Shown here one piece after another: positions 33,165-42,167 of a DNA stretch of 64,000 nt (within the stretch, counting starts at the first letter, position 1; the number at the start of each line of letters is the position of its first letter). The stretch is from Methylobacterium sp. Leaf125 (GTDB lineage: Bacteria; Pseudomonadota; Alphaproteobacteria; Rhizobiales; Beijerinckiaceae). The notes under the pieces are model-generated. The model had not been told where the DNA came from. It ran no database searches and was given only the letters and a program-made list of their open reading frames with translations. The position numbers and the translations under genes are program-made. The DNA lies in contig NZ_LMNU01000034.1 in assembly GCF_001423085.1 (NCBI RefSeq), forward strand, positions 124,001 to 188,000, given 5' to 3'.

Positions 33165-34262
33165 ATGCGCGAAGCGACCCACGGCGCCCACCTCACCATC
33201 GACCTCGCGGCCCTCGCGGAGAACTGGCGGCGGCTCGATGCCCAGGCGCCGGAGGCGCGCTGTGCGGCCGTGGTCAAGGCGGATGCCTATGGTTGCGGCC
33301 TGTCCCGGGTCGCGCCCGCGCTGTGGGCGGCCGGGTGCCGGACGTTCTTCGTCGCGCACCTGAGCGAGGCGGTGGAGGCCCGGGCCGTCCTGCCCGAGGC
33401 GACGATCTACGTCCTGAACGGTCTCCTGCCCGGCCTCGGCCCGATCCTCGTCGCGCACGATCTGCGCCCGGTGCTCGGCAGCCGGGAGGAACTCGCCGAA
33501 TGGGCCGCCCTGGCGGAGACCGCCGGTCGTCCCCGCCCGGCCGCCCTGCATGTCGATACCGGCATGAACCGGCTCGGCCTCTCCGTGCCCGAGGCCCTGG
33601 GGCTCTCGGGCGATCCCCTGATCGCGCGCGCCGGCATCGCGCTGCTGATGACCCACCTCGTCAGCGCCGAACTGGCGAGCGACCCGATCAATGCGCGCCA
33701 GATGGCGGATTTCGCGCGGGTCCGGGCCGCGCATCCCGGACTGCCGGGCTCCTTCGCCAACTCCTCCGGGATCTTCCTCGGAGCCGAAGCCCATCACGAC
33801 CTGCTGCGGCCCGGCTATGCCCTGTTCGGCGGCAACCCGACCCCGTGGAAGCCCAACCCGATGCGGCCGGTGGTCCGCCTGGAGGCGCAGGTCGCGCAGA
33901 TCCGCGACGTCTCTCCCGGCGAGACCTGCGGCTACAACGGACGCTGGCGGGCCACCGAGCCGCGGCGCCTCGCGACCCTCTCGATGGGCTATGCCGACGG
34001 CTATCCGCGGTCCGCGAGCGGCCGCGGCATCGCCCTGGTCGATGGCGTGCGCTGCCACATCCTCGGGCTGATCTCGATGGACCTCATCATCCTCGACGTG
34101 ACCGAGGCGCCCGCGACCCGGCGCGGCGCGACCGCGACCCTGATCGGCGACGGGCTCGACGTCGACGCGGTCGGACGCGCCGCCGGCACCATCGGGTACG
34201 AGATCCTGACGGGGCTAGGTTCTCGCTATGTTCGCCATTATGTGACAGGACACGAGGCCTGA
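33165..34262 (+). CDS. alr: alanine racemase
   Basis: Alr interconverts L- and D-alanine for peptidoglycan, using pyridoxal phosphate. The 365-residue protein has the PLP lysine Lys38 in VVKADAYGCG, HVDTGMNRLG, the FANSSGIFLG segment, LRPGYALFGGNP (phosphate site) and the C-terminal TLSMGYADGYPR and ISMDLIILDVT blocks with the second-domain catalytic region. Length is normal. The dnaB-alr-radA order is common in this group. Confidence 0.95.
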   Translation: MREATHGAHLTIDLAALAENWRRLDAQAPEARCAAVVKADAYGCGLSRVAPALWAAGCRTFFVAHLSEAVEARAVLPEATIYVLNGLLPGLGPILVAHDLRPVLGSREELAEWAALAETAGRPRPAALHVDTGMNRLGLSVPEALGLSGDPLIARAGIALLMTHLVSAELASDPINARQMADFARVRAAHPGLPGSFANSSGIFLGAEAHHDLLRPGYALFGGNPTPWKPNPMRPVVRLEAQVAQIRDVSPGETCGYNGRWRATEPRRLATLSMGYADGYPRSASGRGIALVDGVRCHILGLISMDLIILDVTEAPATRRGATATLIGDGLDVDAVGRAAGTIGYEILTGLGSRYVRHYVTGHEA

Positions 34263-34270
34263 AGCCCGTC

Positions 34271-34300
34271 GGACGAATGGGCGCCGGACGAATGGGCGCC
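34271..34300. repeat. two tandem copies of a 15-bp unit between alr and radA
   Basis: GGACGAATGGGCGCC occurs at 34271-34285 and again at 34286-34300 without mismatch, just after the alr stop and before radA. It looks like a recent duplication; no function is suggested by position. Confidence 0.9.
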
Positions 34301-34326
34301 GAGGCGTCCCTCCCAGCGGAATCGCG

Positions 34327-35763
34327 ATGGCCAAGATCCAACAGACCTTCGTCTGCCAGTCCTGCGGGGCGGTCTACAATCGCTGGCGCGGGCGCTGCGA
34401 GGCCTGCAACGGCTGGAACACCATCGTCGAGGAGACCGGCGCCACCGGCCCGCAATCCGGCCCGGTCAAGACACGGCCGAGCCGGGCCCGCGGCCGGGTC
34501 TTCGCCCTGGAGGGCCTCACCGGCGAGGTGAAGGAGGCGCCGCGCATCCCGTCCGGCATCAACGAGCTCGATCGCGTCACTGGCGGCGGCTTCGTGCGCG
34601 GCTCGGTGATCCTCCTCGGCGGCGATCCCGGCATCGGCAAGTCGACCCTGCTGATGCAGGCCTCCGCCGCCATGGCCCGCACGGGCGAGCGCGTCGTCTA
34701 CATCTCGGGCGAGGAGGCGGTGGCGCAGGTGCGCCTGCGTACCGAGCGCCTCGGCCTGTCCTCGGCCGCGGTGGAGCTCGCGGCCGAGACCAACGTGGAG
34801 GACATCGTCGAGACCCTGTCGCAGGGGCGCCCCCCGGCCCTGGCGATCATCGACTCGATCCAGACCATGTGGACCGAGACCGTGGAATCGGCCCCCGGCA
34901 CCGTCACGCAGGTGCGCGGTTCGGCCCAGACCCTGATCCGCTTCGCCAAGACCACCGGCACGGCGGTGATCCTCGTCGGGCACGTCACCAAGGACGGGCA
35001 GATCGCCGGACCCCGGGTGGTCGAGCACATGGTCGATGCCGTCGCCTCCTTCGAGGGCGACCAGGGCCACCACTTCCGCATCCTGCGGGCGGTGAAGAAC
35101 CGCTTCGGACCCACCGACGAGATCGGCGTGTTCGAGATGACCGATGGTGGCCTCGCCGAGGTCCCGAATCCCTCCGCGCTGTTCCTCGCCGGCCGCGACC
35201 ACGCGGCGCCCGGCACCGCGGTGTTCGCCGGCATGGAGGGCACGCGCCCGCTCCTCGTCGAGATCCAGGCCCTCGTGGCGCCCTCCTCCCTCGGGATGCC
35301 CCGGCGGGCGGTGGTCGGCTGGGACCCGAACCGCCTGTCGATGGTGCTGGCGGTGCTGGAGGCCCATGGCGGCATCCGCCTGGGCACGCACGACGTCTAC
35401 CTGAACGTGGCGGGGGGCCTGCGCATCTCGGAGCCCGCCGCCGATCTCGCCGTGGCCGCCGCCCTGGTCTCGTCCCTGTCCGGGGCGACGCTGCCGCCCG
35501 AGACGGTGTATTTCGGCGAGATCGGCCTCTCCGGTGCGGTCCGCCCGGTGGCGCAGGCGCCGGCGCGGCTCAAGGAAGCGCTGAAGCTCGGCTTCGCCAA
35601 GGCCGTGACGCCGCAGGGGCGCGGCGAGGGCGGCGACAGCGCCCTCTCGACGGAGGCCCTGCGCCACATCGCCGACATGGTGGCGGGCATCGCCAGCAAC
35701 GGTCCCCGTCGGGTCGCCCAGCGCCGCGGGCACAATCCGCCCGATTACGGCGACGACGATTAG
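34327..35763 (+). CDS. radA: DNA repair protein RadA
   Basis: RadA is a RecA-like helicase that extends D-loops in recombination. The 478-residue protein has an N-terminal four-cysteine zinc finger (CQSCGAVYNRWRGRCEAC), Walker A GGDPGIGKST, the RadA-specific KNRFG motif in LRAVKNRFGPTDEIG, and a C-terminal Lon-like domain (YLNVAGGLRISEPAADLAV). Length is typical. It follows alr in the same direction. Confidence 0.96.
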   Translation: MAKIQQTFVCQSCGAVYNRWRGRCEACNGWNTIVEETGATGPQSGPVKTRPSRARGRVFALEGLTGEVKEAPRIPSGINELDRVTGGGFVRGSVILLGGDPGIGKSTLLMQASAAMARTGERVVYISGEEAVAQVRLRTERLGLSSAAVELAAETNVEDIVETLSQGRPPALAIIDSIQTMWTETVESAPGTVTQVRGSAQTLIRFAKTTGTAVILVGHVTKDGQIAGPRVVEHMVDAVASFEGDQGHHFRILRAVKNRFGPTDEIGVFEMTDGGLAEVPNPSALFLAGRDHAAPGTAVFAGMEGTRPLLVEIQALVAPSSLGMPRRAVVGWDPNRLSMVLAVLEAHGGIRLGTHDVYLNVAGGLRISEPAADLAVAAALVSSLSGATLPPETVYFGEIGLSGAVRPVAQAPARLKEALKLGFAKAVTPQGRGEGGDSALSTEALRHIADMVAGIASNGPRRVAQRRGHNPPDYGDDD

Positions 35764-36158
35764 GGTGTCGGCCCGGACCGGCGGAGCCCGCCCTGGGCCC
35801 GGCGTGGGCCCGCTCTGGAGACGGGGCCGGCGATGGTGGAGGATCGACAGTCGATCCCGGCCGCGCAGAAGGTCTGGCCCGCCCCCGGGACGAATATTCC
35901 GGCACGAAGCAAGTCATCGGCCGGCACGCCGCTGAACAGCCCGACGCGGGAGAAGCCGGATGCCCGTCCGAAACGGGCGGACGACGGCGTGAGGCCGCGC
36001 CCGCGTCACGCCGGACCCGCGCGAGCACCGGGCGGGAATGGGCCTCCACGCCAGGGTGACGGCCGAGTTTCCGCGCGATATACAGGGCCGCGGCCGGGGG
36101 AAGCCGCACGATCCGGTCATCGTCGCCGCTCCGCCCCATGAAGTGACAATCGTCAGAG
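35764..36158. other. intergenic region between radA and cvpA
   Basis: 395 bases of GC-rich DNA without a convincing gene. A small perfect hairpin GGCGG-AGC-CCGCC lies at 35780-35792, 17 bases after radA, and two GGGCCC hexamers follow within 20 bases; there is no T-run. Open frames on both strands here are Pro/Arg-rich and lack ribosome binding sites. The cvpA promoter should be in the right-hand half. Confidence 0.6.
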
Positions 36159-36764
36159 ATGCCGTTCTCCGTTCTCGATCTCGTTGTGCTGGGTATCGTT
36201 GTCGTCTCGGCGCTGTTGGCGGCCGTGCGTGGCGCGACTCGCGAAGTGCTCGCCATCATCGCCTGGGTCGCCGCCGCCGCCATTGCGTGGAAATTCCATC
36301 CCTACCTGCTGCCCACGGTCAGCCAGCACGTGTCGAACGCCACCGTCGCCCTGGTGGCCTCGATCGCGGCGATCTTCCTGGTGACGCTGATCGTCGTGTC
36401 GATCATCACCGTGAAGGTGTCGGACATGATCCTCGATTCGCGCATCGGCGCGATCGATCGGTCGCTGGGTTTCCTGTTCGGCGCCGGCCGCGGCTTCCTG
36501 ATCTGCGTCATCGGCTGGGTGTTCCTGGCCTGGCTCGTCCAGGGCAAGATGCCCCCCTGGGCGTCCGAGGCGCGCAGCCGCCCGATGCTCGAGAAGTCCG
36601 GCGAGGCCCTGGTGGCCCAGCTGCCCGAGAATCCGGAAGGCTTGTTGAAGCAGTTCAAGAAGCCCAAGACCGACGCGCCGGCCGATCCCGTCGAGCCGCC
36701 GGAAGGAGAAATCCCGGCCCAGCGCCGGACCGAAGCACCAGCCACGCCCGCTCCGCGACGCTGA
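36159..36764 (+). CDS. cvpA: CvpA-family membrane protein
   Basis: A 201-residue inner-membrane protein of the colicin V production family, often next to purF as here. Four hydrophobic segments cover about residues 5-125, with the family pattern RGATREVLAIIAWVAA and IDRSLGFLFGAGRGFLI. The C-terminal 70 residues are soluble and Pro/Glu/Ala-rich. CvpA has been linked to colicin V export and to envelope stress tolerance, but its molecular action is unknown. The ribosome binding site is weak. Confidence 0.88.
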   Translation: MPFSVLDLVVLGIVVVSALLAAVRGATREVLAIIAWVAAAAIAWKFHPYLLPTVSQHVSNATVALVASIAAIFLVTLIVVSIITVKVSDMILDSRIGAIDRSLGFLFGAGRGFLICVIGWVFLAWLVQGKMPPWASEARSRPMLEKSGEALVAQLPENPEGLLKQFKKPKTDAPADPVEPPEGEIPAQRRTEAPATPAPRR

Positions 36765-36871
36765 TCTGCGTCTCTGCGTGCTTGGTTGCAGCGCGAAGGC
36801 CGACTACATGACGGCTTCTTGACGGTGCCCGCCCGGGATTCGCGCGGGACCAAGCAGGGATCGACATCATC

Positions 36872-38362
36872 ATGTCTGTAGCCAAGTCGAGCGCCCGCCC
36901 CCCTGTCGAGGTCGTGGACGGGCTCGACCGCGACGGCGACACGCTGCGCGAGGAATGCGGCGTCTTCGGCATCTTCGGCCATCCGGATGCCTCCGCCATC
37001 GTCGCCCTCGGCCTGCACGCCCTGCAGCATCGCGGCCAGGAGGCGGCCGGCATCGTCTCCTTCGACGGGGCGGTCTTCCACTCCGAGCGCCGGCCCGGCC
37101 TCGTCGGCGATTCCTTCTCGGACCGCTCGACCATCGAGCATCTCGAAGGCCCGGCCGCCATCGGCCACGTCCGCTACTCCACCACCGGCGGCACCATCCT
37201 GCGCAACGTGCAGCCGCTCTTCGCCGAGCTCGCCAGCGGCGGCCTCGCCGTCGCCCATAACGGCAACCTGACCAACGCCCTGTCGATCCGCCGCGACCTC
37301 GTGCGCGACGGCGCCATCACCCAGTCGACCTCCGACACCGAGGTGATCCTGCACCTGGCCGCGCGCTCCCGGGCGCCGCGCATCGTCGAGCGCTTCACCG
37401 AGGCCCTGCGCCAGATCGAGGGCGCCTACGCCATCGTGGCCCTGACCAACAAGAAGCTCATCGGCGCCCGCGATCCCATGGGCATCCGCCCCCTGGTGCT
37501 GGGCGAGCTCGACGGCCGCTACATCCTGGCCTCCGAGACCTGCGCCCTCGACATCATCGGCGCCAAGTTCATCCGCGACATCGACAACGGCGAGATCGTG
37601 GTGATCTCGGAAGAGGGCATCGAGTCGATCCGCTTCGCCCCGGCGCAGCCCATGCGGCCGTGCATCTTCGAGTACATCTACTTCGCCCGGCCGGATTCGG
37701 TGGTGAACGGCAAGAGCGTCTACGCCGTGCGCAAGAACATCGGCCACGAGCTCGCCCGGGAATCCGCGACCGCGGCCGACGTGGTCATCCCGGTGCCGGA
37801 TTCCGGCGTTCCGGCCGCCCTGGGCTTCGCCCAGGAGACCGGCCTGCCGTTCGAGATGGGCATCATCCGCAACCACTACGTCGGGCGCACCTTCATCCAG
37901 CCGACCCAGTCGGTGCGCGAGCTCGGCGTGCGCATGAAGCACTCGGCCAACCGCGCGGTGGTGGAGGGCAAGCGCATCGTCCTCGTCGACGACAGCCTCG
38001 TGCGCGGCACCACCTCGGTGAAGATCGTGCGCATGATGCGCGAGGCCGGCGCCCGCGAGGTGCATTTCCGGATCGCCTCGCCGCCGATCACCTACCCGGA
38101 CTTCTACGGCATCGACACGCCGGAGCGGGAGAAGCTGCTCGCCGCCACCCATGACCTCGAGGGCATGCGCCGCTACATCGGCGCCGATTCGCTGGCCTTC
38201 CTGTCCATCGACGGCCTCTACAAGGCCATGGGCGAGGAGCGGCGCAACGAGGCCTGCCCGCAATACACCGACCATTGCTTCACCGGCGACTATCCGACCG
38301 GCCTGACCGACCTCGCCATCGCCGGACCGCGCCGCCTCGCCATGCTCGCCGAAGCCGATTGA
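36872..38362 (+). CDS. purF: amidophosphoribosyltransferase
   Basis: PurF makes 5-phosphoribosylamine from PRPP and glutamine, the first step of purine synthesis. The 496-residue protein has an N-terminal propeptide of about 28 residues before the nucleophile Cys29 (ECGVFGI), as in the processed Bacillus-type enzymes. The glutaminase domain has LQHRGQEAAG and VAHNGNLTN; the phosphoribosyltransferase domain has PVPDSGVPAA and the PRPP loop VLVDDSLVRGTTS. The next gene starts 7 bp later. Confidence 0.96.
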   Translation: MSVAKSSARPPVEVVDGLDRDGDTLREECGVFGIFGHPDASAIVALGLHALQHRGQEAAGIVSFDGAVFHSERRPGLVGDSFSDRSTIEHLEGPAAIGHVRYSTTGGTILRNVQPLFAELASGGLAVAHNGNLTNALSIRRDLVRDGAITQSTSDTEVILHLAARSRAPRIVERFTEALRQIEGAYAIVALTNKKLIGARDPMGIRPLVLGELDGRYILASETCALDIIGAKFIRDIDNGEIVVISEEGIESIRFAPAQPMRPCIFEYIYFARPDSVVNGKSVYAVRKNIGHELARESATAADVVIPVPDSGVPAALGFAQETGLPFEMGIIRNHYVGRTFIQPTQSVRELGVRMKHSANRAVVEGKRIVLVDDSLVRGTTSVKIVRMMREAGAREVHFRIASPPITYPDFYGIDTPEREKLLAATHDLEGMRRYIGADSLAFLSIDGLYKAMGEERRNEACPQYTDHCFTGDYPTGLTDLAIAGPRRLAMLAEAD

Positions 38363-38369
38363 GCGCACG

Positions 38370-39119
38370 ATGAGCAGCCCGACCCAGCCGCTCGCCGGCC
38401 GCCTCGCCGTCGTCACCGGCGCCTCGCGGGGAATCGGCCGCGCCGCCGCCCTCGCGTTGGCGCAGGCCGGCGCCCACATCATCGCCGTCGCGCGCACGCA
38501 GGGGGGCCTCGAGGAGCTCGACGACGCCATCCGGGGCGTCGGTGGCAGCGCCACCCTGGTGCCCCTCGACCTCACCGACTACGACGCCCTCGACCGCCTC
38601 GGCGCCGGCATCCACGAGCGCTGGCAGCGCCTCGACATCCTGGTGGGCAATGCCGGCATCCTCGGCAACCTCACGCCGATCGGGCACGTGACGCCGAAGA
38701 CCTGGGCGCAGGTGATGGACATCAACGTCACGGCGAATTACCGCCTGATCCGCTCGCTCGATCCGCTGCTGCGGGCCTCCGATGCCGGCCGGGCCATCTT
38801 CGTGACCTCGGGCGCCGCGCAGAAGTGCCGGGCCTATTGGGGACCCTACTCCGTCTCCAAGGCCGCCCTCGACGCCCTGGTGCGCACCTACGCGGCCGAG
38901 ACCGCCACCACCCCGGTGCGGGCGATGCTGCTCAATCCCGGCCCGCTGCGGACCGCGATGCGCAAGGCCGCGATGCCGGGCGAGGACGAGATGACCCTGA
39001 AGACCCCGGACGACCTCGCGCCGCACTTCGTGCGCCTCGCGCATCCGGACTTCGCCGAATCCGGCAAGATCTACGACTTCCCGAGCGACCGGATCCTGAC
39101 GCCGCAGATGGCGCGCTGA
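38370..39119 (+). CDS. short-chain dehydrogenase/reductase
   Basis: A 249-residue classical SDR with the cofactor motif TGASRGIG (residues 16-23) and the catalytic Ser147, Tyr160 and Lys164 (YSVSK). It has NAG at 94-96, and an arginine after the first glycine motif suggests NADP(H), by inference. The substrate cannot be told from sequence. It is cotranscribed with purF (7 bp) and precedes dmrA by 42 bp, so a role in a shared pterin or C1 pathway is possible but unproven. Confidence 0.88.
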   Translation: MSSPTQPLAGRLAVVTGASRGIGRAAALALAQAGAHIIAVARTQGGLEELDDAIRGVGGSATLVPLDLTDYDALDRLGAGIHERWQRLDILVGNAGILGNLTPIGHVTPKTWAQVMDINVTANYRLIRSLDPLLRASDAGRAIFVTSGAAQKCRAYWGPYSVSKAALDALVRTYAAETATTPVRAMLLNPGPLRTAMRKAAMPGEDEMTLKTPDDLAPHFVRLAHPDFAESGKIYDFPSDRILTPQMAR

Positions 39120-39161
39120 CGCCGGACGCCGCCTTCCCTCCTCCCGTTTCCCGAGACGCCC

Positions 39162-39569
39162 ATGATCGACGTTCGCTGCATCTGCGCCATCGGCCTTCGC
39201 GGACAGCTCGGCCTGAACGGGCACCTGCCCTGGGAGGGCAACACCGATCCGCTCTTCGTCGAGGACGTGACGCGGTTCTTCGCCATCACCATGGGCCACG
39301 TCCTGATCGCCGGCCCGAAGACCATCGCGTCGGTGCCCGAATTCGCCTTCAAGGACCGGACCATCGACGTCATCCGCAGCCACGAGGACCCGGAGGCGGT
39401 GCTGGCGCGCTATCCCGGGCGACGCATCTTCGTGGGCGGCGGCATCGCGGTCTGGAACGTCTACGCCCGGTATATCCAGCACTGGGACATCACCCGCCTG
39501 CCCTATGACGGCGAGGCCGATCGCTGGTTCGACCCGGCCTGGCTGGTGGGCGGCGCCCTGCGCGCCTGA
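39162..39569 (+). CDS. dmrA: dihydromethanopterin reductase (DHFR-like)
   Basis: A compact 135-residue dihydrofolate-reductase-fold protein. The IGLRGQLGLNGHLPW loop matches the DHFR N-terminal substrate loop; VLIAGPKTIASVPE and RIFVGGGIAVWNVY are the two NADPH-binding segments. It is too short for an ordinary FolA (about 160). The size and character match DmrA of Methylobacterium extorquens, described as reducing dihydromethanopterin to tetrahydromethanopterin, the C1 carrier of formaldehyde oxidation. A true FolA function is the alternative. Recognition is from memory of the family. Confidence 0.8.
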   Translation: MIDVRCICAIGLRGQLGLNGHLPWEGNTDPLFVEDVTRFFAITMGHVLIAGPKTIASVPEFAFKDRTIDVIRSHEDPEAVLARYPGRRIFVGGGIAVWNVYARYIQHWDITRLPYDGEADRWFDPAWLVGGALRA

Positions 39570-39625
39570 GGGCACAAACCCTCCGCTGGGGGGTTGAGGG
39601 GAGCAACCCAACGACAAGGCTCCCG

Positions 39626-40753
39626 ATGACGTCCGCCCCCTTCCGCTTCGGCATCGAGGAAGAGTATTTCCTGGCGGATGCCGAGACGCGCGGTACGCCG
39701 CGTCGTTCGGTGAAGCCCTTCCATGTCCAGGCCGGCGAGGAACTGCCCGAGATCGGGCGCGAATTGCTCCAGTGCCAGGTCGAGGTCTGCACCCCGCCCT
39801 CCACGGACTTCGCCCAGGCGCGCGACGTCCTGACCCGACAGCGCTCGGCCCTGGGCAAGCTCGGTCGCGAGCACGGTCTGCTGGTCTTCGCGGCCGGCAC
39901 CCATCCGGTGGCGGACTGGGCCCGCCAGCTCCCCACCAAGGGCGACCGCTACCGCGGCATCCTGCGCGATGTCGGCCTCGCCGGGCGCCGCAGCCTGATC
40001 TGCGGCATGCACGTCCACGTGGAGGTGCCGGAGCCCGACAGGCGCGTCGACCTGATGAACCGGCTCCTGCCCTACCAGCCGCTGCTGCTCGCGCTCTCGG
40101 CCTCGTCGCCGTTCTGGCAGGGCAAGCCGACGGGCCTCAGCGCCTATCGCCTCAGCGCCTTCGGCGAGCTGCCCCGCACCGGCCTGCCCGACCTCTTCGC
40201 CGACAATGCCGCCTACGAACGCTACGTCCGCATCATGACCCGGGCGGGCTCGATCCAGGATGCGAGCTTCCTGTGGTGGTCGCTCCGACCGTCGATCAAG
40301 TTCCCGACCCTCGAATTGCGGATCGCCGATTCCTGCACCCGGCTGGAGGACGCGCTCACCATCGCGGCCCTCTACCGCTGCCTCGTCCGCCTCGCGGTGC
40401 GCCGGCCGGACCTCAACGCCGACCTCGACGGCGTCTCGCGGGCGCTCGCCCAGGAGAATCTCTGGCGCGCCCAGCGCAGCGGCACCGAGGCGGAGCTGAT
40501 CGACGAGGCGAGCGAGGAGGCCCTGCCCTTCGCCCAGGCTCTCGACAACGTCCTCGCGCTCATCGCCGAGGACGCCGCCGCCCTCGGCTGCGAAGCGGAG
40601 GTCGCCCGGGCCCGCAGCATCCTCGCGAACGGCACCAGCGCCGAGCGCCAGGCCGCGACGTTCGAGGGCGCCCGCGACGGCGACACCTCGAACCGCCAGG
40701 CCCTGGACGCGGTGGTGGACTGGCTGGCGCAGACGACCTGCGGCGCGGCCTGA
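39626..40753 (+). CDS. YbdK-family carboxylate-amine ligase (glutamate-cysteine ligase type 2)
   Basis: A 375-residue ATP-dependent ligase of the GCS2 family: FGIEEEYFLADAETRG at the N-terminus, LLQCQVEVCTPP, GTHPVADW, CGMHVHVEVP and PTLELRIADSC are its hallmark blocks with the acidic metal ligands. E. coli YbdK has weak glutamate-cysteine ligase activity; the physiological substrate is generally unknown. It lies 56 bp after dmrA in the same direction, which raises the possibility of glutamylating a cofactor, an inference only. It converges on der with 9 bp. Confidence 0.88.
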   Translation: MTSAPFRFGIEEEYFLADAETRGTPRRSVKPFHVQAGEELPEIGRELLQCQVEVCTPPSTDFAQARDVLTRQRSALGKLGREHGLLVFAAGTHPVADWARQLPTKGDRYRGILRDVGLAGRRSLICGMHVHVEVPEPDRRVDLMNRLLPYQPLLLALSASSPFWQGKPTGLSAYRLSAFGELPRTGLPDLFADNAAYERYVRIMTRAGSIQDASFLWWSLRPSIKFPTLELRIADSCTRLEDALTIAALYRCLVRLAVRRPDLNADLDGVSRALAQENLWRAQRSGTEAELIDEASEEALPFAQALDNVLALIAEDAAALGCEAEVARARSILANGTSAERQAATFEGARDGDTSNRQALDAVVDWLAQTTCGAA

Positions 40754-40762
40754 TCCCAGGCC

Positions 40763-42121
40763 TCAGCCCTTGTTCTCGCGGTCGAACGGGTTCTTCGAGG
40801 TCCGCAGCGACAGCCGGATCGGCGTGCCGGGCAGCTCGAACGACTCGCGCAGGCCGTTGACGAGGTAGCGGGTGTAGGATTTCGGCAGGGCGTCGAGCTG
40901 GTTGCCGAACAGGGCGAAGTGCGGCGGGCGGCTCTTCACCTGGGTGGCGTAGCGGATCTTGATGCGCCGGCCGGAAACCGCCGGCGGCGGGTTGCGCTGG
41001 GTCGCCTCGCTGAGCCAGTCGTTGATCCGCGAGGTCGAGACGCGGGTGCTCCAGATCGACTCGGCGTTGGTCACCGCCTGCATCAGCTTGTCGATGCCCT
41101 CGCCGGCGAGGCCGGAGAGCGGCACCACGGCGACGCCGCGGACCTGGGGCAGCAGGCGGGTGCAATCCTCGCGCAGCTTCTTCAGGAGCCCGTTCTGGTC
41201 GGCGACCAGATCCCACTTGTTGAGGCCGATGACGAGGGCGCGGCCCTCGCTCTCGATCAGGTCGACGATGGTCAGGTCCTGCTTCTCGAACGGGATCGTG
41301 GCGTCGAGGAGCACCACCACCACCTCGGCGAAGCGCACGGCGCGCAGGCCGTCCGAGACCGCGAGCTTCTCGAGCTTGTCGTCGATGCGCGCCTTGCGGC
41401 GCATGCCGGCGGTGTCGTGCAGCTTGATCCGGCGGCCGCGCCATTCCCAGTCGAGGGAGATCGAGTCCCGGGTGATGCCCGCCTCGGGGCCGACGAGAAG
41501 GCGCTCCTCGCCGAGCATCCGGTTGATCAGCGTGGACTTGCCCGCATTGGGGCGGCCGACGATGGCGACCTTGAGCGAGCGATTCGACGGATCGTCGTCA
41601 TAGTCTTCGTCCTCGTCGTCCGGCTTCGGCAGCGACTCGATCAGCGCATCGTGCAACTCGCCGATGCCTTCGCCGTGCTCGGCCGAGAACGGGATGGGAT
41701 CGCCGAGGCCGAGGGAGAACGCCTCGTAGGCACCCGACATGCCGGCGCCCCCCTCCGCCTTGTTGGCGATGAGGATCACCGGGCAGCCGGCGCGCCGCAC
41801 CATCTCGGCGAAGGGCTGGTCGGCCGGGAGGACGCCCGCGCGGGCGTCGATGACGAACAGCACCACGTCGGCCTCGAGGATCGCGGCCTCGGTCTGGGCC
41901 CGCATGCGGCCGAGGAGGGAGCCGGGATCGGCCTCCTCGAGACCGGCGGTGTCGATGATGCGGAAGACGAGACCACCGAAATTGACGTCGCCCTCGCGCC
42001 GATCGCGGGTCACGCCGGGGCGGTCATCCACCAGGGCGAGCTTCTTGCCCACGAGGCGGTTGAACAGGGTCGACTTGCCGACGTTCGGCCGTCCGACGAT
42101 CGCGACGGTCGGCATATCCAT
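40763..42121 (-). CDS. der: ribosome biogenesis GTPase Der
   Basis: Der (EngA) has two tandem GTPase domains and assists 50S assembly. In the 452-residue protein the first G1 is GRPNVGKST (residues 8-16) with NKAE as the first G4. The second domain has GRPNAGKST near 196, DTAGMRRKAR and NKWD, and a C-terminal KH-like domain closes the protein. An acidic DEDEDYDDD linker joins the G domains. It follows a YfgM-like gene after 46 bp; the bamB gene that often lies between them is absent. Confidence 0.96.
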   Translation of the reverse strand: MDMPTVAIVGRPNVGKSTLFNRLVGKKLALVDDRPGVTRDRREGDVNFGGLVFRIIDTAGLEEADPGSLLGRMRAQTEAAILEADVVLFVIDARAGVLPADQPFAEMVRRAGCPVILIANKAEGGAGMSGAYEAFSLGLGDPIPFSAEHGEGIGELHDALIESLPKPDDEDEDYDDDPSNRSLKVAIVGRPNAGKSTLINRMLGEERLLVGPEAGITRDSISLDWEWRGRRIKLHDTAGMRRKARIDDKLEKLAVSDGLRAVRFAEVVVVLLDATIPFEKQDLTIVDLIESEGRALVIGLNKWDLVADQNGLLKKLREDCTRLLPQVRGVAVVPLSGLAGEGIDKLMQAVTNAESIWSTRVSTSRINDWLSEATQRNPPPAVSGRRIKIRYATQVKSRPPHFALFGNQLDALPKSYTRYLVNGLRESFELPGTPIRLSLRTSKNPFDRENKG

Positions 42122-42167
42122 GGTGTGCTCGTTTCGATCAGGCGTCCGTGAGAAGCGGGTCGAGGGC

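Noticed and set aside
35833..36141. 102-codon plus-strand frame between radA and cvpA
   Set aside because: Pro/Arg/Gly-rich throughout, no ribosome binding site, no recognisable domain.
36302..38575. Minus-strand frame of 757 codons opposite cvpA and purF
   Set aside because: PurF is complete on the plus strand; there is no ribosome binding site or domain in the opposite frame.
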